DNA of 53,702 bases, taken from NCBI GenBank assembly GCA_005502775.1, contig SCNI01000026.1:1-53702 (forward strand), written 5' to 3'. How positions within the stretch are numbered: the first letter of the stretch is position 1; the number at the start of each line of letters is the position of its first letter. The notes under the pieces are model-generated. The model had not been told where the DNA came from, did no database searches, and worked only from the letters and a program-made list of their open reading frames with translations. Below are positions 15,590 through 23,540 of the stretch, in pieces. This DNA is from Microbacteriaceae bacterium 3FA27C10. GTDB taxonomy: Bacteria > Actinomycetota > Actinomycetes > Actinomycetales > Microbacteriaceae. Position numbers and translations under genes: made by a program.

Positions 15590-15913
15590 TCATGTTCTTG
15601 GCCGGCCACGCTTAGGGATCGTCACAGCGGAGCGCCAGACCCACGCCTGATGGATGGCGCCGCCCTGGGTTTCCCACTCGACGAGCACCATCCGGTCGTT
15701 GTAAGCGAGCACCTTCCCGGTGACCTGCACCGTCCATTCGGGGTAGCGCACCCATGCGCGAACTCGGGGGGCTTCCTCGGGCGCCGGCTGCTCGACGGCG
15801 TCGCCGGTGGACTTCTTCTCTTCCTCCGACAGCGAGAGCGGGGTGGGGCGCACCAGGAACGCGTTGATCGCCTTGTCGGTCATGTCTGACCCGTAGCGGC
15901 GATTGCTTCCCAT
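15590..15913 (-). CDS. Hypothetical protein, 107 aa (plasmid backbone)
   Basis: 107 residues from ATG 15913; an ATG at 15883 would give 97. The C-terminal half (about 52-98) is beta-rich with several tryptophans (WVRYPEWTVQVTGKVLAYND), suggesting a small beta-barrel/Tudor-like domain. The N-terminal half is acidic and unstructured. Its 3' end is duplicated as a fragment at 14053-14132 on the other side of the cargo. An SOS-box-like sequence overlaps its promoter. It lies downstream of the coupling-protein gene in the same orientation. Confidence 0.6.
   Translation of the reverse strand: MGSNRRYGSDMTDKAINAFLVRPTPLSLSEEEKKSTGDAVEQPAPEEAPRVRAWVRYPEWTVQVTGKVLAYNDRMVLVEWETQGGAIHQAWVWRSAVTIPKRGRPRT
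15617..15677. repeat. Direct repeat flanking the two-gene cargo, right copy
   Basis: Lies inside the 3' part of the 107-aa gene. 57 of 61 bases match 14071-14131. Confidence 0.85.
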
Positions 15914-15923
15914 GCCGCCAGAT

Positions 15924-15939
15924 TAGAACATATATTCGA
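15924..15939. promoter_or_regulatory. SOS-box-like sequence TAGAACATATATTCGA
   Basis: Compared with the actinobacterial LexA consensus TCGAACNNNNGTTCGA this has a GAAC half, a 4-base AT spacer and an imperfect TTCGA half (three mismatches over 16). It overlaps a -10-like TCTAAT (minus strand) ahead of the 107-aa gene, so DNA-damage control of that gene is possible but not established. Confidence 0.35.
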
Positions 15940-15976
15940 ATGTCGGCTACGGGGTCAGGCCGTAGCTGGTGGCCGG

Positions 15977-17881
15977 CTAGTCGTCGACGGCGGTCTTCTC
16001 AGTCGTGGCCACGGCCGCGGGCGCGGGCTCGTCGACGGCCTCGAGTTCGATGGCCGGGGGAGTGGCCGGCGGGGGAGTGGTCGCAGCTCGTCGGGTGGGG
16101 AGCGCGCGGAAGGGGGCGATCCCGCCGGCCTGGATGATCCAGAACGCGCCGTCGGCGGCTTCGCGGACGTCTTGGGGCGGGACGAGGAAGGTGTGTTGTG
16201 CACGGCCGGAGCGCAGCTCCTCGCCGGTGGCGGCGCCGGAGGCTTCCATCTGCATGATGGTGCCGGCGTATTGCACGACGTCTTCGGGGTCTTTGGAGCG
16301 CCCGAAGATGAGTGCGGCGCCAGAGGAGAGGGCGCGGCGGCGGGAGATCTCATCGCGGGAGAGGCCGGCGACGGACTGGGCGGCGAGGATGAGGCCCATG
16401 CCGGCGCTGCGGGCCGTCTCGAACAGGCTCGTGGCGGTGTCGCCGGGGTCGGTGGTGCCGGTGACTAGCTGGGGGAACTCGTCGACGACCACGAGCGTGG
16501 GCGTCTTGTCGCGGCGTTCGAGCCGGGTGGAGAGGTAGTTCCGGAGGTCGAGCAGCAGCAGGTCGCCGAGCCGCGCCTGGGTGTCGCTGATGGGGGAGAG
16601 GGGCACGATCCGCAAATCGGCTTGGGGATCACCGTAGGACCAGCCTTCGGGGCCGATCCACTGCTGCAAGGGGCGCAGCTCCACGAGCAGGCTGGAGAGG
16701 GCGCGTTCGCCTGCGGTCGTGCCGTCCCGGTCGACCTTGTGGAGCACGATGCCGAGGTCGACACGATCGTCGATGAAGTTCTCCGGACGGGTGAGGCGTT
16801 CCCGGAGATCATCGACGCTGCTGAGCGGCGATGACGCCTGCACGACCTGGAGCACGCCCCGGATTTCGTTGAGGTAATACTGGTTCGCGCCATCCGGGGG
16901 TGGCATGAGCCGCATCAGCTTCGACGTCACCTGGTCGGCGGTGCCGGTGAACAGGTTCCACGGGCCGCCGACCTCGGCGGTGCGGCCGAACGATCGGGCG
17001 ATCGCCTGCAGCTTTTCGGCGTCGGCAGGGTCGCCCTTCGCGTCAATGAACACCACCGGCCACCCGTACATCAGCGCACACAGCATCATGTCCGACAGCA
17101 GCACCGTCTTGCCGGTGCCTGACTCTGCGATCAGCAGCGCTCGGACGGATGCGGCGTCGGCGGGGAGCATCATCAGCTTGCCATCCTCGTCGGTCCAGTC
17201 GCGCACGCGGCGCACGTCGTAGAACCGTTCCGCGAGGTTCTTCACGGTCGCTCGTGACACGAACCCGAATCCCTGCCGCCCGTGTGGGCCGGGCAGGGGA
17301 GCGGTAAGAGCTTTGTCGGAGGTGCTGGCGATGGCGCCGGTTTCGGCGTCGAGCTGCACACCCACCCGGCGCGCTGCGGTCGCATCCGCGGCGCGCTTCC
17401 GCGCTTGCTCGATCTGGGTCTGCCGCAGCACGTCAGAAATCCGCCGCGTGCGCACGCGGCGCGCGATCCGGCGCCGGTGAGCAGAGAGGGCGACGGGGAT
17501 CAGGAGCACACCGGATGCGAGGTTGGCGATCGCCCACGGCAGGAACGTCGGGAGAATCTGGTCGCCCCAGTCGGGGGAGCTGCGGAACGCCTCGGCCTGC
17601 CCGGAACTGAACCACCCCGCCAGCAGCAGCCCCTCGACCATGAGGAGTGCGACGACGGCGAGCACGCCAACGGTGTTGAGTACCCATCGCCAGGGCGAGA
17701 CGATCCAGAACCGGGTCTTGGTCGCCACGATCTCGCCCGATACCGCGACGACGACGACCGGGATCAGCAGCGGCAGCAGCACGAGCGCGAGCACCACTTT
17801 GAAAGCGAGCGCGACGACCGCCGTGAGCGCGTCACCCCCGGGGTCACCCTGGGTCTGGTCGGGCTGCTGCGGGTTGCTCAT
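15977..17881 (-). CDS. VirD4/TraG-like type IV coupling protein
   Basis: 634 residues. Four membrane helices lie in the first 130 residues. Walker A AESGTGKTVLL is at about 252-262 and Walker B LVVVDEFPQL at about 463-472, followed by a conserved AAQSVAGLSRD element typical of VirD4/TraG. Coupling proteins bind the DNA-relaxase complex and hand it to the channel. The gene is about 9.5 kb from the channel operon, unlike most systems. Upstream lies palindromic site B, then the replication-relaxation gene; a shared operator with the transfer operon is suggested by sites A-C. Confidence 0.9.
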   Translation of the reverse strand: MSNPQQPDQTQGDPGGDALTAVVALAFKVVLALVLLPLLIPVVVVAVSGEIVATKTRFWIVSPWRWVLNTVGVLAVVALLMVEGLLLAGWFSSGQAEAFRSSPDWGDQILPTFLPWAIANLASGVLLIPVALSAHRRRIARRVRTRRISDVLRQTQIEQARKRAADATAARRVGVQLDAETGAIASTSDKALTAPLPGPHGRQGFGFVSRATVKNLAERFYDVRRVRDWTDEDGKLMMLPADAASVRALLIAESGTGKTVLLSDMMLCALMYGWPVVFIDAKGDPADAEKLQAIARSFGRTAEVGGPWNLFTGTADQVTSKLMRLMPPPDGANQYYLNEIRGVLQVVQASSPLSSVDDLRERLTRPENFIDDRVDLGIVLHKVDRDGTTAGERALSSLLVELRPLQQWIGPEGWSYGDPQADLRIVPLSPISDTQARLGDLLLLDLRNYLSTRLERRDKTPTLVVVDEFPQLVTGTTDPGDTATSLFETARSAGMGLILAAQSVAGLSRDEISRRRALSSGAALIFGRSKDPEDVVQYAGTIMQMEASGAATGEELRSGRAQHTFLVPPQDVREAADGAFWIIQAGGIAPFRALPTRRAATTPPPATPPAIELEAVDEPAPAAVATTEKTAVDD

Positions 17882-17924
17882 CCTCGTATCCCCTTCACTG
17901 CCTCAGCGGTACGCTGTCGCCGAC

Positions 17925-17953
17925 GTTGACACCTAGGTGTCAACGGCTCGAGC
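17925..17953. promoter_or_regulatory. Palindromic site B (GTTGACACCTAGGTGTCAAC)
   Basis: A perfect 20-bp dyad at 17925-17944 followed by GCTCGAGC at 17946-17953, i.e. the same modules as sites A and C in inverted orientation. It lies 44 bases upstream of the coupling-protein start and overlaps the stop codon of the replication-relaxation gene. It contains TTGACA, so it probably overlaps the promoter of the coupling-protein gene. Confidence 0.72.
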
Positions 17954-18650
17954 GGGCACCTTCCAGCTCGACGGCCACGGCCTGATCCGCGATCGCCTGC
18001 CAGGCCGCGTCGTCGTCCCTCGGCCACTGCCCTCGGGCATCCAGAATCGGCTGCCACACGAACCGGGTGCGCAGCGATCCGAGCGCTCTCGTGTGCTCGT
18101 CGGCGCCGGCCGCGCGCAGCGCCGCCGGGGTGCCGAAATAGATCACCCGGCCGAAGCCCTCGCGCTCCAGCCGGCGGGCGTGATCGTCGATGATCTTCCC
18201 GTACCGGGCACCCGTCTTCGGCGTCAGCTCCACCTCAACCAGCTCACGCACACCATCCCGAGTAGCGACACCGTCGGCCTGGTGATCGTTCCGGTTAGCC
18301 GGCTTCCGGTCCCGCTCCCACGAGTACCCCCGACACAAGAACCGGGCCGCGGCCGACGCCACCACGATCTCGTGCCGCGTCGTCTGCCGGTAGAGGTTCG
18401 GCGCCGCTTTCCCGGTCGCCTGATGCGTCGCCCACACAATCGACCCATCCCGGAACGTGAGCCGCTGCCGGTCAACCAGACCGACCTCCGCAAGCCGCGC
18501 AACCCACTGCTGCGCCTTCCGCAGACTCACCGGCTCACCCGCCCCCGACAAGCCCCCGAGCGCGAACCTGATCGCATCCATGTCACACAGCCGAACCATG
18601 TCCAGCCAGGCCAACATCTGCTCGTCCCGCTCGGTCAACCGCATGCGCAC
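17940..18650 (-). CDS. Replication-relaxation family protein
   Basis: 236 residues. The N-terminal winged helix (about 3-60, 'LTERDEQMLAWLDMVRLCDM') and the segment LVEVELTPKTGARYGKIIDD at about 137-156 are characteristic of the replication-relaxation family (RR), which resembles a nuclease/relaxase fold with the E-x-K type core. Members occur next to VirD4-like genes on actinobacterial plasmids and are proposed to act in plasmid DNA processing. Since no classical relaxase was recognised, this is the best candidate for the DNA-nicking or recruiting component; that is inference. Confidence 0.75.
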   Translation of the reverse strand: MRMRLTERDEQMLAWLDMVRLCDMDAIRFALGGLSGAGEPVSLRKAQQWVARLAEVGLVDRQRLTFRDGSIVWATHQATGKAAPNLYRQTTRHEIVVASAAARFLCRGYSWERDRKPANRNDHQADGVATRDGVRELVEVELTPKTGARYGKIIDDHARRLEREGFGRVIYFGTPAALRAAGADEHTRALGSLRTRFVWQPILDARGQWPRDDDAAWQAIADQAVAVELEGARSSR

Positions 18651-19310
18651 CCCCTAGAGCCTTTCAATTCGACCCTACGTTGCACCCACGACAACCGCTA
18701 GACCAAAAACCCCCTAAATGAGTCACAACCCAAAATCACAACCGCGCCTCACCTTCGTTCCGGCATCAGCTCACGGCCCTCATCGGTCACCCTTCACCGC
18801 ACCAAGAATCGACTACTCCACCATCCCCACCACTACCTATTCACCATCACTTTCTCTTCTCTCTTTCTCTCTGTTTTCCCCCACCACTCCACCACCCCTT
18901 TACTTCCCAACCTCCATCAAATCTGCATCGCTGAGTTGGGGGAGGTTGGGAAGCGGGCGTAGCCCGGGGGTGGTGGAATGGTGGGGGAAAACAGGCTCTA
19001 ACCGTTCGCCAACCTATTCGCGCTCGGTGAATAGGTTTACGAACCGCCCTGCTGGGGGAGTGTGGCCGGCGCGGTCAGGCGCGGACTCGGCATTCAGAAG
19101 CCGTTCCCTGCACGATAGGCGCTACGACGCCGGATGCAAACCCCTCACCGCATCGCTCGCCTCGGCATCGACGTAGCGCCGGCACTGGCGTTACGTCCTC
19201 AGCTCGACGTCGACGCATCCGGTAACCACCCCTGGCATCCGGCCGCGGCATCGGCGCCCGGTGCAGCTCGCCTGCTGGCAACCTTGTAACTGAGATGAAA
19301 GCTTGTGTGG
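18651..19310. other. Probable replication origin region (no convincing gene)
   Basis: 660 bp downstream of rep and upstream of the replication-relaxation gene. It has an AT-richer start, a polypyrimidine tract at 18850-18903, an ACCTATTCACC motif at 18835-18845, and the same motif as a dyad at 19011-19037 (AACCTATTC/GAATAGGTT, 9 bp perfect). The distal part repeats CATCCGG (about 19131 as its complement, 19215, 19236) and has an imperfect hairpin at 19169-19198. An ORF of 152 codons on the plus strand here is low-complexity and not credible. Confidence 0.55.
19011..19037. repeat. Dyad AACCTATTC...GAATAGGTT
   Basis: A 9-bp perfect inverted repeat with a 9-nt spacer. A third half-site occurs at 18835-18845. 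Possible Rep binding sites (iterons). Confidence 0.55.
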
Positions 19311-20432
19311 TCACTGGGCTGCTCCTCTCGACTGCCGGCGGGCGCGTTCCCACGCTCGCTGCTGCTCGTGCATCGCGGCGATCGCCTCGTCGATCGCCGC
19401 CTGGTCGCGGCTGGCCCATCGGGCCTCCTCGGCCTCCCGCTCACGCCGGCGGGCCTCCAGCTCGGCCCGAGCCTGGAGCGCGCGGAGCTGAGCTTCCTCG
19501 GCCGGCGTTGGCTCGGCCGGGTCGATCGCGTTCCGGATTTGCCACCCCAGATACGCCACCGGATCACGCTGGCCACCAGGCTCCGCCACCGTCAAACCGG
19601 CCCGTTTGTTGCCGCGGGCGAGCGCATCCATGAACGCGTCAATCGTCCACCTGTCGGGGTCGACCGCACAGCGCTCCAGCATCGCGCACACCTGGCCGAT
19701 GTGCCGGCCATCGGCCAACCACCGCATCCTCGCCACGAGCCCCGCCGCAAAGCGCTGCACCCCGATCGCCCTTGGCCGACCAGAACCCGGGGAGCCCTGG
19801 CGGTGTGTTCTCTTCTTCATTGCTGGAGGTCGCGGAGCGGCCGACTCGCGCGCGCTTGCGCGCGTTGGTTTAACTTCTAGATCAGGAGCTTTAACACCAA
19901 GATCACCCCTACGGGGTAGATGGACATTTTCAACAGCCCACCGTTTCGGCATCGTGAGCGCACGCACGGATGCGGCCTTGATCTGCCGGCCACCGTGTGC
20001 GCTCTCAGCGGCCTCCCGCTCGGCCACGGTGAGGTAGCGGCCCTCCACGATCGTCACCGCCAACCCGAGCGCTTCCAGCAGCCCCCGGGCACGCTGCACG
20101 GTCTTCTTACACACCCCCGTCACCTCGGCCACCGTCTCGTGCGCGGTGCTCACACCGCGACCCGTATCGGCGTCGGCCGAGAGCATGTCGGCGTGCGCGA
20201 TCCGCAGCAGCGTGTCCGGCGCGATCGACACCGCCCGGCGCAGCTCCTCACCCTCTGGGGTCCGCAGAGCATCCATCACCGCATCGAACCACGCGGCGCC
20301 GCTCTTCCAGGCCGGCACGGCCGCATAGGCCCCCGGGGGAGCCTCCAGGCTCCAAGAGCCCGACCGCTTCGAGATCGTCGATCCTGCGGAATCCTGTGGC
20401 CCCGAAATCAGGTCGTCGAAGCGATCCGACAC
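19311..20432 (-). CDS. Winged-helix plasmid replication initiator-like protein
   Basis: 373 residues from GTG 20432. A helix-turn-helix/winged helix at about 94-140 (AHETVAEVTGVCKKTVQRAR ...) is followed by a linker rich in Arg/Pro/Lys, a second folded region (about 220-285) and a C-terminal charged coiled coil (about 300-365, Glu/Arg/Gln-rich). This layout is that of Rep-like proteins of actinobacterial theta plasmids. The gene borders the only long non-coding, repeat-bearing, AT-richer region, and a candidate regulatory RNA is divergent from it. Rep function is inferred from this context; sequence similarity to a defined Rep family is not certain. Confidence 0.62.
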   Translation of the reverse strand: MSDRFDDLISGPQDSAGSTISKRSGSWSLEAPPGAYAAVPAWKSGAAWFDAVMDALRTPEGEELRRAVSIAPDTLLRIAHADMLSADADTGRGVSTAHETVAEVTGVCKKTVQRARGLLEALGLAVTIVEGRYLTVAEREAAESAHGGRQIKAASVRALTMPKRWAVENVHLPRRGDLGVKAPDLEVKPTRASARESAAPRPPAMKKRTHRQGSPGSGRPRAIGVQRFAAGLVARMRWLADGRHIGQVCAMLERCAVDPDRWTIDAFMDALARGNKRAGLTVAEPGGQRDPVAYLGWQIRNAIDPAEPTPAEEAQLRALQARAELEARRREREAEEARWASRDQAAIDEAIAAMHEQQRAWERARRQSRGAAQ

Positions 20433-20460
20433 ACCGGTAGGCGTGCTTAGGCGCGAAAAG

Positions 20461-20640
20461 GGGACATCAAGTCCCAGATGAGGTACTATGGCCTCGTCTC
20501 CTCAAAGAGAACGCGGCAGAGCCTCCCGGCTCTACCGGGCACTTGAACAGGAACCGCTCCAAACCTCGATCTGTCGCCAAACAAGTAGCGAGGTTGGGAG
20601 CCAGAGCTTCGGGCCCGCCCTAGTGGCGGGCCTCTCTCGT
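20461..20640 (+). ncRNA. Candidate small RNA divergent from rep
   Basis: A promoter-like pair GGGACA (20461-20466) and TACTAT (20484-20489), 17 bp apart, would start an RNA near 20496. It contains hairpin AGAGCC-TCCC-GGCTCT (20518-20533), a second stem 20559-20568/20589-20598 (9 of 10 pairs), and ends in the terminator GCCCGCC-CTAGT-GGCGGGC (20613-20631) with a pyrimidine tail. No open frame with ribosome-binding site is seen. Position upstream of rep on the opposite strand suggests copy-number control. Confidence 0.5.
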
Positions 20641-20864
20641 TAAGCCGCCGGAATAGGCAGCTCCATACGAGTGGGATCTGCGGGGGAGGGGACGTACTCG
20701 GGACGTCCCAGGTCTTCGGCGAGCAGGCGGAGAAGGTAGTCGTTGATCGACAGCCCCAGTTCGTCAGCCCTCAACCGCGCTTCAGCGGCGAGATCAACCG
20801 GGGGGCGCGTGCCGAGCAGCTCTCGAGCACCTTTGGACTTCCGTCCGGGCTTTCCGTAGGCCAT
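20640..20864 (-). CDS. Small ribbon-helix-helix-like DNA-binding protein
   Basis: 74 residues from ATG 20864; a TTG four codons upstream is less likely. A basic N-terminus (GKPGRKSKGARELLG) is followed by the helix pattern RLRADELGLSINDYLLRLLAEDLG, resembling ribbon-helix-helix antitoxins or copy-control repressors. There is no adjacent toxin in the same operon. The gene is convergent with the candidate sRNA and two genes from rep, so a role in plasmid copy control or partition is plausible. Confidence 0.6.
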   Translation of the reverse strand: MAYGKPGRKSKGARELLGTRPPVDLAAEARLRADELGLSINDYLLRLLAEDLGRPEYVPSPADPTRMELPIPAA

Positions 20865-20944
20865 GCTGACACTCAAGCGTTAAATCTGTAACTGCTACTG
20901 GCATGGGTGCGGCGTGTCCTCATTCCACTGCGCGATAGGCACGG

Positions 20945-22258
20945 GTGAACGACCCGGAGCTCTATCGTCTCTTCATGACCCTTTCTCCTGCCCCCGCGTG
21001 TCCTTGCGCAAACGCGCACCGACGCCTCATGGATCTACATGAGGACATTCACCGGGCGATCGAGAACTACCTCGATGAAAACGAGTTCCGACGCTGGCTG
21101 AACTCGGCAATCCAAAACTCGCGAGGAGTCACCTTTCTGCTCCAGAAACAGAAAGCAAAGTGGGGCGACTTCGATGCGTGGTACGGCGAGTGGCAAGAAC
21201 GTGCCCGCCACAACCCGGTGCTGTCCTGGGGAGTCACGGCTCGAAATCGGATCGTCAAGGAGGAAGATCTCGCAACTCTCAGCCAAGCGGTGATCGGAGT
21301 GTATGACACCCGACGACGCGGCTACCAAGATGCGTTCTCAGTCCCGCCGGTAACGCCACCGGAAGCGATCCTCGCGTCTTTTCTCAAAGCAGCCGCTAAG
21401 GATGGCAAAGAGCGTCACGGATGGATTCGCGTGTCCAGGCGATGGATCGACGACCAGTTGCCAGATTATGAACTGACAGCAGCTCTGCGCGAAATGTATC
21501 GCGCAGTCTCGGAAGTGGTGGAACGAGCCCACGCAGCGAGCCGCGTAACAACATGCGCAGTTACGCCGTTCGCCCGCGAGTGCGTTGATAGCCATATCGA
21601 TCCGGAATTGGATTGTCTCGGCTCCGACAGTCCCATTCCGACGATGCTGCTCGATATGGCTACGGGCAAGGTCTCGGGTGTGGAATTCGTGCCCATCGAG
21701 CGGGACGAAGCGTTAGCTGAGGTTGGTAGGGAGCGATACGGGAGCCCTCCATTGCTGAACTGGACCGACCCCATCGAGCACGTGGTCCAGCGGATGGAAC
21801 TCTCCAAGCAGTTTCTCCAATCTGACGGATACGCAGGTCCGATGCTCGTTCTACTCGGCGGCGGCCGGCGGAGGATGTTTCCCCTCCCTTTCAGCGACAG
21901 CGAGCCGCGAGCCGCGAAGGTCGCCGCTGCCGTCGACAGCGTCGGCGCCTGGCCGTTCGACGGCGCTGTGTACTCATCAGAGACATGGTTGGGCTTACCT
22001 GGCTCCCAGGGCGAACTGCTCGGAGTGCCCGCCGCCCGTCTCCTCCCCAGCAACCGGGAGTTTTTCGACAGTGATCCCCGAGGTCGCCGCGACGAGGCAC
22101 TGATCGTGGTCGGCATCTCAGCTGACGGCCGAAGCCTGATCCTGTACCAGCCGTTCGGACGAGTTGTCGGCGGATATCTATTCGGAGAAATGGCAAACGA
22201 TGACTCGGGTACAGCCATCCCAGACTTCCTCCGACCCGTCTTTGACCGTTGGTCTTAG
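20945..22258 (+). CDS. Hypothetical protein, 437 aa
   Basis: 437 residues from GTG 20945; ATG 20975 is an alternative. It is soluble and mostly helical in the N-terminal half with the conserved-looking stretch FLLQKQKAKWGDFDAWYGEW followed by ARNRIVKEEDL. It has a mixed alpha/beta C-terminal half with GGGRRRMFPLPF. I do not recognise a named domain. It stands alone between a small DNA-binding gene and a strong terminator, so it may be a passenger gene. Confidence 0.6.
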   Translation: MNDPELYRLFMTLSPAPACPCANAHRRLMDLHEDIHRAIENYLDENEFRRWLNSAIQNSRGVTFLLQKQKAKWGDFDAWYGEWQERARHNPVLSWGVTARNRIVKEEDLATLSQAVIGVYDTRRRGYQDAFSVPPVTPPEAILASFLKAAAKDGKERHGWIRVSRRWIDDQLPDYELTAALREMYRAVSEVVERAHAASRVTTCAVTPFARECVDSHIDPELDCLGSDSPIPTMLLDMATGKVSGVEFVPIERDEALAEVGRERYGSPPLLNWTDPIEHVVQRMELSKQFLQSDGYAGPMLVLLGGGRRRMFPLPFSDSEPRAAKVAAAVDSVGAWPFDGAVYSSETWLGLPGSQGELLGVPAARLLPSNREFFDSDPRGRRDEALIVVGISADGRSLILYQPFGRVVGGYLFGEMANDDSGTAIPDFLRPVFDRWS

Positions 22259-22337
22259 CTCCAACAATCTCGGAGCGGCCCCGGGGGATCTTCACCAGGC
22301 GGCTCGGAGTCGGCAGCGCAACGCTCATGTAACCCAA

Positions 22338-22372
22338 GAAGCCCCCGATCCCATATAGGGATCGAGGGCTTC
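22338..22372. terminator. Bidirectional terminator hairpin
   Basis: GAAGCCCCCGATCCC-ATATA-GGGATCGAGGGCTTC: 14 paired bases with a single bulged C, between the convergent genes ending at 22258 and 22389. Confidence 0.8.
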
Positions 22373-22388
22373 CGCTGTTCACCAGTCG

Positions 22389-22598
22389 TCAGACGCGCTG
22401 GCTGATCGTTCCTCCCGGGTTGCCGTCGGCTGCCCGCTTGGTCACGAACTGACCGGTCGAGGCCGACCGGTGCACAGTGGTGTTGTTACTGGTTCCGGAC
22501 CCGACGCGTTCGGTCGTGGTCTTCCCCGGCCACCGGGCGGCTGCGGCGTTGCTGACGAAGCGGCCGCTCGAGGCGGAGCGATTAACAGTGCGACCCAT
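22389..22598 (-). CDS. Small protein with two RSAS(S/T)G(R/Q)FV repeats
   Basis: 69 residues from ATG 22598 with GAAAGG upstream. Two similar halves, NRSASSGRFVSNAAA and HRSASTGQFVTKRAA, each follow a Thr-rich segment. Such short repeat proteins of unknown function are common in actinobacteria and proteobacteria. It precedes no partner in its operon, but the next upstream gene (22685-22822) encodes another small Ser/Arg/Lys-rich protein of the kind often found with it. Confidence 0.65.
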   Translation of the reverse strand: MGRTVNRSASSGRFVSNAAAARWPGKTTTERVGSGTSNNTTVHRSASTGQFVTKRAADGNPGGTISQRV

Positions 22599-22684
22599 GG
22601 TCATCACCTTTCTCTGGAGAGTTGAGTTGGAACCGGGCTCCTGGCGAGGCGGGGCATCGCCGGCCAAGAGGCGGCTGTCGGTGT

Positions 22685-22822
22685 CTACTTGGCGCGCTGC
22701 GAGAGCGCGCTAGCAGCCACGCTCTTGTTGCGCGCCGAGGAGCGGCCGTCGCGCAGAACGGCAGATGCCTTGCGTGCGACGCCCTTGCTCGTGACGCGGC
22801 TCGAGGACCGGGACTTAGCCAT
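22685..22822 (-). CDS. Small basic Ser/Arg-rich protein, 45 aa
   Basis: 45 residues from ATG 22822, supported by GGAGAAG 7 bases upstream. Composition is Ser, Ala, Arg, Lys with ASALSQ near the C-terminus and no hydrophobic segment. The pattern SRVTSKGVARKASAVLRDG resembles a conserved family of very small proteins of unknown function often encoded beside RSASSGRF-type proteins. It is too short for a firm statement. Confidence 0.55.
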   Translation of the reverse strand: MAKSRSSSRVTSKGVARKASAVLRDGRSSARNKSVAASALSQRAK

Positions 22823-23016
22823 AGGACTCTTCTCCTTCCCCGTTCGCGTGAGGTACGCTGGGGGCTTCACCCGCAAAGTGAGCACCCGTGCCCTTCCGAA
22901 TGACCTCGGAGGGGCACACCTGTTCCGGTTGTCTGTGCTGCCGCGATCGACGCAGCACAGCTGACGGGCCGAACGCCCGTACATCTCTGACGGTGCCCGG
23001 CCGACGTCGCTGTCGG

Positions 23017-23268
23017 CTACGCATCGTTCTCTTCTTGGAAGACAAGAAATCCGCCAAGGCCGCGTTCGGGCATGACGTCTTCGACGAGATCGGCCGGCAT
23101 CTCCATGATGGCCAATGACGTGCGCGTCTCAGCGAGCTCGTCCTCCTGCACATCCATCGCCTCGATGGTGAACTTCATCCTCGCCACGCCGTTACGCGAC
23201 ATGTACTGCAGCGCGGACGTGAGATCGATGTCCGGAAACTCATCATCCGGATCGTCGTTGCGGTCCAT
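23017..23268 (-). CDS. Hypothetical acidic protein, 83 aa
   Basis: 83 residues from ATG 23268; the longer frame upstream is Cys/Arg-rich and not credible. Strongly acidic, with MDRNDDPDDEFPDIDL at the start. No domain is recognised. The 270-bp gap upstream (23269-23540), shared with the divergent ribbon-helix-helix gene, is AT-richer around 23335-23400 and probably holds both promoters. Confidence 0.5.
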   Translation of the reverse strand: MDRNDDPDDEFPDIDLTSALQYMSRNGVARMKFTIEAMDVQEDELAETRTSLAIMEMPADLVEDVMPERGLGGFLVFQEENDA

Positions 23269-23540
23269 CGGGCCATCCAATCTTCCATGCTCTAAGCCAT
23301 GCCTTGATCGTAACCCAGAACCACCGACAATGCCCATTTTGTGTGTAAATAATGTGTTACAGGGGTGCACTACGTGGGCGTAATGGGGATAGAGTAAGGG
23401 CATAAACCGCCCCCACCACACCCCTCGGCGACCAAAAAGAGCGAAGGCGCTGCTCCGCCCGCCGAGGGCAAGGCACCCGAAATTCGACAGATCTCGGGAA
23501 CCCGTCAGAGAGAAAATGCGCTTAATCGAAGGAATCGACA

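Noticed and set aside
18718-19176. 152-codon plus-strand frame in the origin region
   Set aside because: Low-complexity Ser/Pro/Thr composition, no ribosome-binding site, lies over repeats and a pyrimidine tract.
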